Part shown: piece by piece, positions 1-6,368 of the stretch
How the letters are laid out: the number at the start of each line of letters is the position of its first letter
How positions within the stretch are numbered: the first letter of the stretch is position 1
NCBI GenBank assembly: GCA_964625745.1
Contig: CAZVCJ010000103.1
Location: 1 to 14,427 of the forward strand
From: CAZVCJ01 sp964625745
Lineage (GTDB): Bacteria > Chloroflexota > Anaerolineae > VGOG01
Direction of reading: 5' to 3'
Length of the DNA: 14,427 nt
Position numbers and translations under genes: made by a program
Notes under the pieces: generated by a model
The model's input: only the letters and a program-made list of their open reading frames with translations
What the model was told of the DNA's origin: nothing
The model's database searches: none

Positions 1-161
1 GAAAGTCCCAAGTGCATTTAGCAGAGGTCTGTCTACTATTCTCCGATACACTCTGTAGTGTTGTCTAGCGGCCACATTCTCCACCACGGCGTTCTAGGCG
101 GCAGGATCGCGGCATAATCGTTGTTGGACGGAGCAGAATCGGCGAAAGACGAAAGTGTGCA
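1..161. other. Upstream non-coding stretch, nothing definite
   Basis: All three forward frames hit stops within the first 70 bases (TAG near 19, 56 and 64), so at most the tail of a preceding gene could lie here. I see no convincing sigma-70 promoter, tRNA or terminator. At 121-131 is TTGTTGGACGG, the exact reverse complement of 842-852 downstream of the first gene; see the repeat entries. Confidence 0.4.
121..131. repeat. 11-bp inverted repeat, left copy (flanks first gene)
   Basis: TTGTTGGACGG pairs perfectly with CCGTCCAACAA at 842-852, so the two copies bracket the gene at 162-824. The internal GTTGGAC fits the integron core pattern GTTRRRY. I could not find a full attC hairpin on this side, so a cassette origin is only a possibility. 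Confidence 0.35.
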
Positions 162-824
162 ATGGTAGAGACTCTCGAATTATCTTTCGCGTACGACCCT
201 CCGATGGAGGCATATCTGAGGTCAAACTATGTCCAGCAAGGCATCAAACGGGAGACTTTCGAGCGGTACACCGACTACGATGATGCCGAACTTGAGGAGC
301 TTGCGGAATGTTTGAAAAACGACGCGCGCCAGCTGTCTGCCCCAGAACTTGCTGAGCATCTTGACCCGGATAAGGGTCTGTCTAAAATCATAAGAAAGTT
401 GCCTGCTGCTCGTTTCTCTTGGGCTGAATATGAACCTGCTGACCTTACACCAACGCTCTGGGTAAACGATGTGCCTCACCATATTACTCACCGGACACTT
501 GATCACCTTGTCGAATTCCTGGAATCTGCAGAGTGTGCGAAGGACGCACCGCGATTCAAAGAACGGGTGGTTAGACTCATCCGCCTTCCGGCCATCAGGG
601 ATTTACCTGTGCTGGTCGTTACTCCATCTTCTTATCAGAGGTCTGCCCGTGCCAAACACTCACTGAATCCGAAAAAGCCCGATTCCCCTCTGTGTGACAT
701 CCCCTACTTGGACGATGGCGAAGCCCATGTGGAAGATGGCAACCATCGAGCTATAGCACAACTGCTGTCGAAACCATGTTCAAAGCTTCGAGTAGTTCGA
801 TTTGATGCCGAAGGGAAGATATGA
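162..824 (+). CDS. Hypothetical protein with C-terminal ParB-like DGNHR motif
   Basis: The predicted protein has 220 residues; I do not recognise the family as a whole. The clearest signal is at the C-terminus. Residues 192-196 read DGNHR, followed by an Ala-Ile-Ala-rich helix (197-200) and a beta strand ending in VVRF (about 212-215). This resembles the substrate-binding loop and following helix of ParB/sulfiredoxin-fold domains, where DGxHR is typical. The N-terminal half is acidic, charged and probably helical, with many Glu/Asp/Leu between residues 40 and 70. No membrane segment or signal peptide is visible. The ATG at 162 has only a weak upstream purine run (gaaag at 151-155). The gene lies 78 bases before mod on the same strand and has more AT-rich codons than the ends of mod. 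It may be an accessory of the defence locus (a nuclease- or ATPase-like ParB fold), but that rests on position and one motif. Confidence 0.6.
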   Translation: MVETLELSFAYDPPMEAYLRSNYVQQGIKRETFERYTDYDDAELEELAECLKNDARQLSAPELAEHLDPDKGLSKIIRKLPAARFSWAEYEPADLTPTLWVNDVPHHITHRTLDHLVEFLESAECAKDAPRFKERVVRLIRLPAIRDLPVLVVTPSSYQRSARAKHSLNPKKPDSPLCDIPYLDDGEAHVEDGNHRAIAQLLSKPCSKLRVVRFDAEGKI

Positions 825-841
825 AATGCCTCAGCAGTCGC

Positions 842-852
842 CCGTCCAACAA
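842..852. repeat. 11-bp inverted repeat, right copy
   Basis: CCGTCCAACAA begins 17 bases after the stop of the first gene and mirrors 121-131. The internal GTCCAAC fits the integron inverse-core pattern RYYYAAC, which in gene cassettes sits just after the gene. No matching GTTGGAC closes an attC before mod begins, so if this is an attC it is truncated. Confidence 0.35.
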
Positions 853-889
853 GCCGCTGGTGTGTTCGGCATGTCAACATCGGCTCTAC

Positions 890-895
890 AGGAGG
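890..895 (+). promoter_or_regulatory. Ribosome binding site of mod
   Basis: AGGAGG lies 7 bases before the ATG at 903, close to ideal Shine-Dalgarno sequence and spacing. It fixes the start of the methyltransferase gene and implies efficient translation. Confidence 0.75.
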
Positions 896-902
896 CTTTT
901 GA

Positions 903-2771
903 ATGACTAAGAAAACGGTTGAGTATGTGACAAAAACGACGCCCGATCTTGGGCAAGAGCAAATCGAGCGGTTGAAGCAGATCTTTCCAGAGTCCGTCTC
1001 TGAGGGTAAGGTAGATTTCGACTTGCTGCGGGCTACCCTGGGCGATGCGGATGCGCTGGCCGATGAGAATGCCTACACCTTCACCTGGGTCGGCAAGCAG
1101 GAGGCCTTCCGCGCCATCCAGACCCCCAGCGCGGCCAGCCTGGCCCCCGCGCCCGAAGAATCGGTGAACTGGGAAAGTACGCAGCACCTCTTTATCGAGG
1201 GTGAGAATCTGGAGGTGCTGAAGCTGCTCTACAAATCCTACTTCGGCAAGGTGAAGATGATCTACATTGATCCGCCCTACAACACCGGCAACGACTTCAT
1301 CTACCGCGACGACTACAGCCAGCCGCGCCGCGCCTACCTGGAGAAGACGGGGCAGATGGACGCCGAAGGCAACGTACTCACCAGCAACCCCGAGACCAGC
1401 GGCCGCTACCACTCCGACTGGCTGACGATGATGTACCCGCGGCTCTTCCTGGCGCGGCAGTTGCTGCGGGAGGATGGGGTGATTTTCGTGAGCATTGATG
1501 ATAATGAGGTGCATCACCTACGGTTGTTGATGAACGAAATCTTCGGCGAGGAGAATTTTGTTGCCAGTATTTTGTGGCAAAAACGAACATCCCCCGATGC
1601 GCGAGCTAATCTAAGCCCCGCTCATGACTATATAATGGTGTTCGCTCGTTCCCTTGAAAGATTCAAACCAACTATGCAGCTATTACCGCTCAATGAGGAA
1701 CGCCTTAAAGAGTATACGAATCCAGGCAATGATCCAAGAGGTCCTTGGGCATCCGTTGATATTACTGGCCAAACTGGTCACGCGACTCCAAGTCAATACT
1801 ATGAGATCACTACTCCCGCAGGTGTCAAATACAAACCTCCTCCAGGGCGTTGCTGGGCACTCTCGAAGAAAACTCTCGACGAGGCAGTAGCGGACGGCAG
1901 GATATGGTTTGGTGAAGATGGTACGTCCAGACCAAGAAGGAAACGCTATTTGTCTGAAGTCCAAGGTGAAACAACTTGGACTTGGTGGACAAATAAGGAA
2001 GTGGGGCATAACCAAGAAGCTACCAAAGAACTTAGCGAGGTGATGGAAACCAGTGACACTTTTGATACCCCCAAACCAACACGATTAATAGAAAGAATGC
2101 TGCAGTTGACTACTAGCCCAGATGAAGAAAGTCTTGTTCTGGACTTTTTCGCAGGTTCGAGTACCACAGCTCATGCCGTCATCCAGTTGAATCGACAAGA
2201 CAGTGGCCGCCGACGCTTCATAATGATTCAAATTCCCGAGCCAACGGAAAATCCCGATTTTCCCACCATCGCCGAAATTGGAAAAGAGCGTGTCCGGCGC
2301 GTCATTGAACAGATGCAAGCAGAGTGCGAGGGCCAACTGCCTCTGGAGACTCGCGAGGTGCCGGAGGATTTGGGCTTCAAAGTCTTCAAGCTGGCCCCGT
2401 CCACCTTCCGCCAGTGGGAGGCGCCGGAGGAGGACGACGCCGAGGCGCTGGGGAAGCAACTGGCGCTCTTCGACCGCGGGCTGGAGGAAGGCGTCGAACC
2501 GCTGCACGTCATCTACGAGGTGGCCCTCAAGCAGGGCTACAGCCTCAACGCGCGCATCGAGAAGATAAAGACCCTAAAGGTCTTCGAGACCTTTAGGGTC
2601 TGCGACGGAGACAGCAAGGCCTTCTACATCTGCCTGGACGACGAGATCCAGGACGCCACCATCGACGCGCTGCCACTGGAGAAGGAGACCACCTTCGTCT
2701 GCCTCGACACCGCGCTGGACGATTCGCAGAAGGTCAACCTGGCGATGCAGTGTCTGTTGAAGGTGATTTGA
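903..2771 (+). CDS. mod: Type III restriction-modification DNA methyltransferase (Mod), adenine-specific
   Basis: Beta-class N6-adenine DNA methyltransferase and sequence-recognition subunit of a type III R-M system. It modifies one strand of an asymmetric site and directs the Res subunit encoded downstream. The 622-residue length is normal for Mod. Catalytic motif IV is DPPYN at residues 123-127, and SAM-binding motif I is DFFAGSSTTAHA at 414-425. The order IV then I is that of the beta class, with the target recognition region between them (roughly 205-410, including a HDYIMVFAR segment early on). Motif I reads FAGSS where FAGSG is usual, probably a tolerated change. The N-terminal third and the C-terminal quarter use GC-rich codons, while about 1540-2280 is clearly AT-richer. 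This fits exchange of the recognition domain, which is well known in type III mod genes. A perfect palindrome lies inside the gene at 2569-2601. A strong ribosome binding site precedes it. Res follows 3.6 kb later, separated by an inserted NTPase gene. Confidence 0.95.
   Translation: MTKKTVEYVTKTTPDLGQEQIERLKQIFPESVSEGKVDFDLLRATLGDADALADENAYTFTWVGKQEAFRAIQTPSAASLAPAPEESVNWESTQHLFIEGENLEVLKLLYKSYFGKVKMIYIDPPYNTGNDFIYRDDYSQPRRAYLEKTGQMDAEGNVLTSNPETSGRYHSDWLTMMYPRLFLARQLLREDGVIFVSIDDNEVHHLRLLMNEIFGEENFVASILWQKRTSPDARANLSPAHDYIMVFARSLERFKPTMQLLPLNEERLKEYTNPGNDPRGPWASVDITGQTGHATPSQYYEITTPAGVKYKPPPGRCWALSKKTLDEAVADGRIWFGEDGTSRPRRKRYLSEVQGETTWTWWTNKEVGHNQEATKELSEVMETSDTFDTPKPTRLIERMLQLTTSPDEESLVLDFFAGSSTTAHAVIQLNRQDSGRRRFIMIQIPEPTENPDFPTIAEIGKERVRRVIEQMQAECEGQLPLETREVPEDLGFKVFKLAPSTFRQWEAPEEDDAEALGKQLALFDRGLEEGVEPLHVIYEVALKQGYSLNARIEKIKTLKVFETFRVCDGDSKAFYICLDDEIQDATIDALPLEKETTFVCLDTALDDSQKVNLAMQCLLKVI
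2569..2601. repeat. Perfect palindrome, 15-bp arms, inside mod
   Basis: Arms 2569-2583 and 2587-2601 are exact reverse complements around a 3-base TCG centre. The core reads GACCCTAAAGGTCT then AGACCTTTAGGGTC. It is in frame and encodes KTLKVFETFRVC. It uses CTA and AGG codons in a stretch otherwise dominated by CTG/CTC and CGC/CGG, so the codon choice looks dictated by the palindrome. It could be an inserted dispersed palindromic repeat, an mRNA hairpin or a protein-binding site. No other copy is visible in this window. Confidence 0.8.
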
Positions 2772-2924
2772 CGATGGTATTCTGTTTCGACCCGATCTCG
2801 GTTTCTAGAGCGATGCCACTCCCTGCTTCAGCCGCCGACGAGTAGAGATTCGGCGAACAATGGAACCTGGTTCTTGTCTCTGCATAGCATAGGAATCGGA
2901 CGAGTCTTGTGGAGGTCATAGATT
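2772..2924. other. Intergenic gap between mod and the NTPase gene
   Basis: The 153-base gap has no ORF of note and no clear terminator hairpin. Only the GGAGGT ribosome binding site at its right end is convincing. No promoter matching sigma-70 consensus with correct spacing could be supported, so read-through from mod is possible. Confidence 0.4.
2911..2916 (+). promoter_or_regulatory. Ribosome binding site of the STAND NTPase gene
   Basis: GGAGGT is placed 8 bases before the ATG at 2925. It supports this ATG as the start of the whole split gene. By contrast, nothing like it precedes the second fragment. Confidence 0.7.
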
Positions 2925-3788
2925 ATGTCTGCTTTGGTCACGTGGCTCACAGCGAGTTATGTCGGCAACGTTACGGCTAACGCCGTCTACGATATTGGCC
3001 TGTGGACAAAGGAGCAGGTGCAACGGTGGCTAACACAGCGTTGGTCTGACCGAGAAGCGTTTGAAGCGGTTCGGCGCGAATTGCAGAGGGCCTTCAGTCA
3101 TGCTTGGCGAGATGTGGAAAAGACCTATCGCAAGGGGGGTCAGTGGGATCGCTTGAGCGAGGATCAACAAGAACTAATCCGTGGACGCTCAAAATGGCTG
3201 GATTCTCGAGATCGACAGGCGCTGATCTTCCCACAACTGGCTGACCCAATAGCCTATGCAACTGACTCCAAAGAGCCGGACATCATTGTCGCCGAAAGGG
3301 GAGAAGTCAATGCAGCGCTATTTGAACATCTTCAAGACCTTGGTATCTTGGAGGGTCTCCCGCGGGGCTTTGAGCCTCTGTTGGAGAAGCAACTCCTGAA
3401 TGGCATCCTCTACCACTTTGTGGAAGATGGTATAAGGCGTAATGAGGACTTACGCAACGTCCTCTTTTTTCATCAGGCGGTTGGTCTACAGGTTGGGCAG
3501 CGGGTAACACATAGCCAACTCGATGAGGTTCTATCGAAACTCGAGCAACTCGAGGTCTGGAGGTCTTGGCAGAGAGAGGTCGTTCAAGCGATAGAAAGCT
3601 TGGAGGAGACGGTTAGAGAGAGCACCGAACAGGTCAGGGCAGAACTTGCGAAAATCCAGCGGGAGCAACAACCGTCTGTGATGTCCTTTTCTGGTCTGTT
3701 GGCGGAGTGTCAGAGGCAAGTGGCGCACGCAGTGAGGGTAATTGGGCAGAAGTACGTCCCGGAACTGTATGTAGAGAGAGCAAGTTGA
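2925..3788 (+). CDS. STAND/NACHT-like NTPase, N-terminal part (frameshifted before the P-loop)
   Basis: This 287-residue product is best read as the N-terminal section of a single large P-loop NTPase whose remainder lies in the +1 frame from 3775. Residues 1-65 are mainly amphipathic helices. The segment around 155-190 resembles the helical linker common ahead of NACHT domains. Residues 195-248 are rich in heptad-like Leu/Glu/Lys/Gln and probably form a coiled coil. The last residues before the TGA, KYVPELYVER (276-285), resemble the segment that immediately precedes the NTPase domain in STAND proteins. The frame then terminates just where the P-loop domain should begin. A (AG)4 tract at 3773-3780 sits at the break; one extra AG would give VEREQVEAEF and continue straight into the next frame. 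No recognised effector (TIR, protease or nuclease) is evident in the N-terminal region, so its output is unknown. As sequenced, this product would lack the ATPase. Confidence 0.75.
   Translation: MSALVTWLTASYVGNVTANAVYDIGLWTKEQVQRWLTQRWSDREAFEAVRRELQRAFSHAWRDVEKTYRKGGQWDRLSEDQQELIRGRSKWLDSRDRQALIFPQLADPIAYATDSKEPDIIVAERGEVNAALFEHLQDLGILEGLPRGFEPLLEKQLLNGILYHFVEDGIRRNEDLRNVLFFHQAVGLQVGQRVTHSQLDEVLSKLEQLEVWRSWQREVVQAIESLEETVRESTEQVRAELAKIQREQQPSVMSFSGLLAECQRQVAHAVRVIGQKYVPELYVERAS
3773..3780. repeat. (AG)4 dinucleotide tract at the NTPase frameshift
   Basis: AGAGAGAG lies exactly where the reading frame must change. The upstream frame stops at the TGA at 3786, while the downstream frame is open only from 3775. 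Adding one AG unit restores a continuous frame of 1,110 codons from 2925 to 6255. The tract is short for classical phase variation, so simple mutation or a read error is equally possible. Confidence 0.6.
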
Positions 3789-6255
3789 AGCAGAGTTCGC
3801 CAGTTTCTTGGAATCGAAACAATCCTGCTTTGTAGTTGTAGGACGTTCCGGAAAGGGCAAGACGAATCTACTCTGTCACCTAGCGCACTCATATTCAAGT
3901 CACTTACCTGTCCTTCTTCTGTCTGGGAGGAGACGGATTCAGGACGAGTCCGCATTGATAGCGCAGATCGCTCGCGATCTATCCTACCTCAGTCCGATCG
4001 AAGCACCAGGCCACCATCTTATTAGGATCGAGGGGCTTCTTGACATGCTGCGCGAACGCGAGACTATCGGCATCATCCTCATAGACGGGATCAGCGAGAA
4101 TGAGAACATTGTCCTGATGAAACGGGCAGTATCGGAGCTGCTAACGCAGTACGGTGAAAGCGAGTGGTTGAAGATCGGGTTGACTTGTCGGGATACTCTC
4201 TGGTATCGCTTCTCGAATGCCATCCCGTCACATCTGTTATACCACAGTACCAGTATGATCGGTGAGTCTCGCCAGGCGCCCGTCAGTATATCCCTCGGGA
4301 GCTGGACAGACGATGAGTTCGAAAGAGCTATAGCGAAGTACAAGCAGCATTTTGATATCGAGTTCTCTCTTGCACCAAATGCCGTTCGCCGATGCAAGTA
4401 TCCCCTTGTACTCCGTTTGCTTTGTGAAACATACTCAGGAGAGACCTTGGGCGTCATCGACTACCTGCCCACCAACAAGGTGTTCCACGACTACTTGGAC
4501 AGGAAGACACACAAAGTCGCGGATTACTTCGGACTAGACATCGACCCCCACGATGTCTTCACCCGTGTAGTGGACATCCGAGCTGCATTGTGGGACGAAC
4601 AGAAGGCTAGAAGCATACCAAGGAGCCAGGTCTTGGACATCCTGTCCGGTCTGAATCCTGAAACGGCTGTATACACCAGGCTAGTGGATGAAGGTATCCT
4701 CTTCGAGTCTGAAAGCGATTCCCTGACTGAACCATTCGCAGGATTCCTCTTTGATGAAGTGGGAGACTATCTGCTTTACCGTCATTTAATGACCCGACTC
4801 TCTGACGATGAGCACGTGACTCCAGGTCTTGTCGATCGCCTCAGCTCTTCAGTTCATAGCGAGTCTCTGGAGAAAACGGCTAGTTCAGAGAGGCTCTTGG
4901 AGCTCATAGCACGCAACTTAGAGGATGTCGGTCTTCAGGAATACTTGCTTGAGCAGGTTCTAGAGCAAGACTTGCGTTTGTTTGCCAGGTGTGCAGATCA
5001 GAGATTAGTTGTGCCAAGTGCGGCTGATGGGCCCCAAGAGAGGGCTGAACAGTTTGCAGATCGCCTCCTGAGATGGTATGAGCGTATTGCAGAGATACAC
5101 TTCCCTGAACTGAGAAGCAGCTTCGACCCCTACTTGGCGCCAGAGTCAACCGACACAGTTCTGGGCATTGACTTATACGCATCGCCTGAATTTCGAGAGT
5201 TCTCTTACTCCTACAAGTCCCGGGATCCATCTGAGAGAAGAGTCAAGGCACAGCTGAGCGATACGTACCCGACTTGGCGCCTCAGTTTCGGGAGAGACAG
5301 TAGAGAGGAAGTTCCCCTTCATGATCCAAACAAGGGGGTATTCACTACGCTTTGGAGGGGTTTTGGAGAGACAAGACGGACACTCAACTTCGAACACAAT
5401 GTGCCATTTGCAGGCGTTTCCCCAGATGTACCTGGACGCATTGCCAAGTACGATGTTTGGAATGAGCTAGGCCATGCGATCGAGAACCACTGGTTGAGAG
5501 AACCATCACCGTTGCTTCATGAGCGAACAGTTTCGCTAATCAAGGAACTCGAACGAGAGGGAATTGATGTCACGACTGCACAATCGATTGAGGAATGCAG
5601 AGAGTCGGTGTTGTCTCATCTCGCCGAGAATTCGAGACAACACGCTGAGATAAGCACCAAACTCGAAGTTCTCCACAGTAATCTTTGCGTACTTGACGAC
5701 AGTTATGATTTGTCTTGGTTGCCGCAGCCTGATCCGGATGAGGACTCAAGCGAGAACGTAGAAGCACAGTGGCAAAGGTACTCAGATGATCTGATGCGCG
5801 AGTACCTCGGTGTCTTATTCTCCACTTTTGCAGGATGTTATCGGTTGCTAGTGCGTGAGAATTTCCCCAGCATATCTCACCGTATGAACTTGTATCAGCA
5901 ATGGCCCGTGTTGATACTCGTGGTAGTGTCACCTTTGAGGGATCAAATAAGGATACTAGCGGCACCTCAAAGCAATGAGGACGAAGCAAACATCCAGATA
6001 AACCTCCTACCGGCTGACTCCTCCCCTGACATAGCCAATGGCCATATTGTAACAGGTCACGGCATCTCTCTCGCTGAGCATGTTGAGGAAACGCTTCGCA
6101 GCACAGGGCGGATGACAACTAGCTCACACTTGGTAGATATCCTACTATCCACAGAACACCTCTTCAACGAGAATCCGCTGGACTACTTGACATACAACTG
6201 GCTAAAGAGTGAATTGGCAGAGGTTCTTCAGATTGCTTTTCAGTTTGGAAGATGA
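3775..6255 (+). CDS. STAND/NACHT-like NTPase, ATPase and C-terminal part
   Basis: The frame is open from 3775; its first usable start is a TTG at 3808 with no ribosome binding site, which argues against independent translation. Numbering from that TTG (815 residues), the Walker A motif GRSGKGKT is at 12-19. A Walker B-like strand IIILIDGISEN-type motif ends at about 98 (acidic D93, E97). A sensor-like strand with GLTCRD lies at 124-129. The conserved SWTDDEF-like element (about 165-171) and the P-L-V-L-R-L-L-C-E-T-Y helix (about 199-209) are typical of NACHT/STAND ATPases. FLFDEVGDYLLYRHLM (about 311-326) matches the helical domain that follows. The C-terminal 450 residues are a helical region I cannot assign, probably sensor or scaffold. 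STAND NTPases of this shape are often antiviral, sensing phage proteins and oligomerising. Its position between mod and res supports a defence role. Codons are AT-richer than in Res. Its stop TGA overlaps an ATG (ATGA at 6252-6255). Confidence 0.8.
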   Translation, partial: REQVEAEFASFLESKQSCFVVVGRSGKGKTNLLCHLAHSYSSHLPVLLLSGRRRIQDESALIAQIARDLSYLSPIEAPGHHLIRIEGLLDMLRERETIGIILIDGISENENIVLMKRAVSELLTQYGESEWLKIGLTCRDTLWYRFSNAIPSHLLYHSTSMIGESRQAPVSISLGSWTDDEFERAIAKYKQHFDIEFSLAPNAVRRCKYPLVLRLLCETYSGETLGVIDYLPTNKVFHDYLDRKTHKVADYFGLDIDPHDVFTRVVDIRAALWDEQKARSIPRSQVLDILSGLNPETAVYTRLVDEGILFESESDSLTEPFAGFLFDEVGDYLLYRHLMTRLSDDEHVTPGLVDRLSSSVHSESLEKTASSERLLELIARNLEDVGLQEYLLEQVLEQDLRLFARCADQRLVVPSAADGPQERAEQFADRLLRWYERIAEIHFPELRSSFDPYLAPESTDTVLGIDLYASPEFREFSYSYKSRDPSERRVKAQLSDTYPTWRLSFGRDSREEVPLHDPNKGVFTTLWRGFGETRRTLNFEHNVPFAGVSPDVPGRIAKYDVWNELGHAIENHWLREPSPLLHERTVSLIKELEREGIDVTTAQSIEECRESVLSHLAENSRQHAEISTKLEVLHSNLCVLDDSYDLSWLPQPDPDEDSSENVEAQWQRYSDDLMREYLGVLFSTFAGCYRLLVRENFPSISHRMNLYQQWPVLILVVVSPLRDQIRILAAPQSNEDEANIQINLLPADSSPDIANGHIVTGHGISLAEHVEETLRSTGRMTTSSHLVDILLSTEHLFNENPLDYLTYNWLKSELAEVLQIAFQFGR

Positions 6256-6368
6256 ATCGGGAGCAAGCACAAGCGGTCGCACACCAAGAACGGTTTCTTC
6301 AGAGACGTGACAGAACAGAACAGTATTGCCCAAGGTCGTCGAGAATTGAGTTAGAGATGATGTCATGA
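6252..6368 (+). CDS. Possible 38-residue small ORF bridging the NTPase gene and res
   Basis: An open frame runs from the ATG at 6252 to the TGA at 6366. It overlaps the NTPase stop by an ATGA junction (6252-6255) and the res start by another ATGA junction (6365-6368), so it fills the 109-base gap exactly. The predicted peptide is basic and polar, with many Arg, Gln and Glu and no membrane segment; I do not recognise it. A GGAAG run sits only about one base from the ATG, so initiation would rely on coupling to the upstream stop. A random frame of this length would be open fairly often. It is the two exact stop-start overlaps that make it worth listing. Confidence 0.35.
   Translation: MNREQAQAVAHQERFLQRRDRTEQYCPRSSRIELEMMS

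Noticed and set aside
844..925. Complete integron attC site downstream of the first gene
   Set aside because: An inverse-core-like GTCCAAC is present, but there is no complementary GTTGGAC and no long imperfect hairpin before or at the mod start.
831..1517. Reverse-strand open frame of 228 codons over the start of mod
   Set aside because: It is antisense to the conserved N-terminal part and catalytic motif of Mod, has no recognisable domain, and results from GC-rich codon bias.
3786..3790. Programmed +1 frameshift at AGT-TGA to make the full NTPase
   Set aside because: Re-pairing from AGU to GUU would be poor and no strong upstream stimulatory Shine-Dalgarno of the prfB kind is seen. Loss of one AG unit explains the break more simply.
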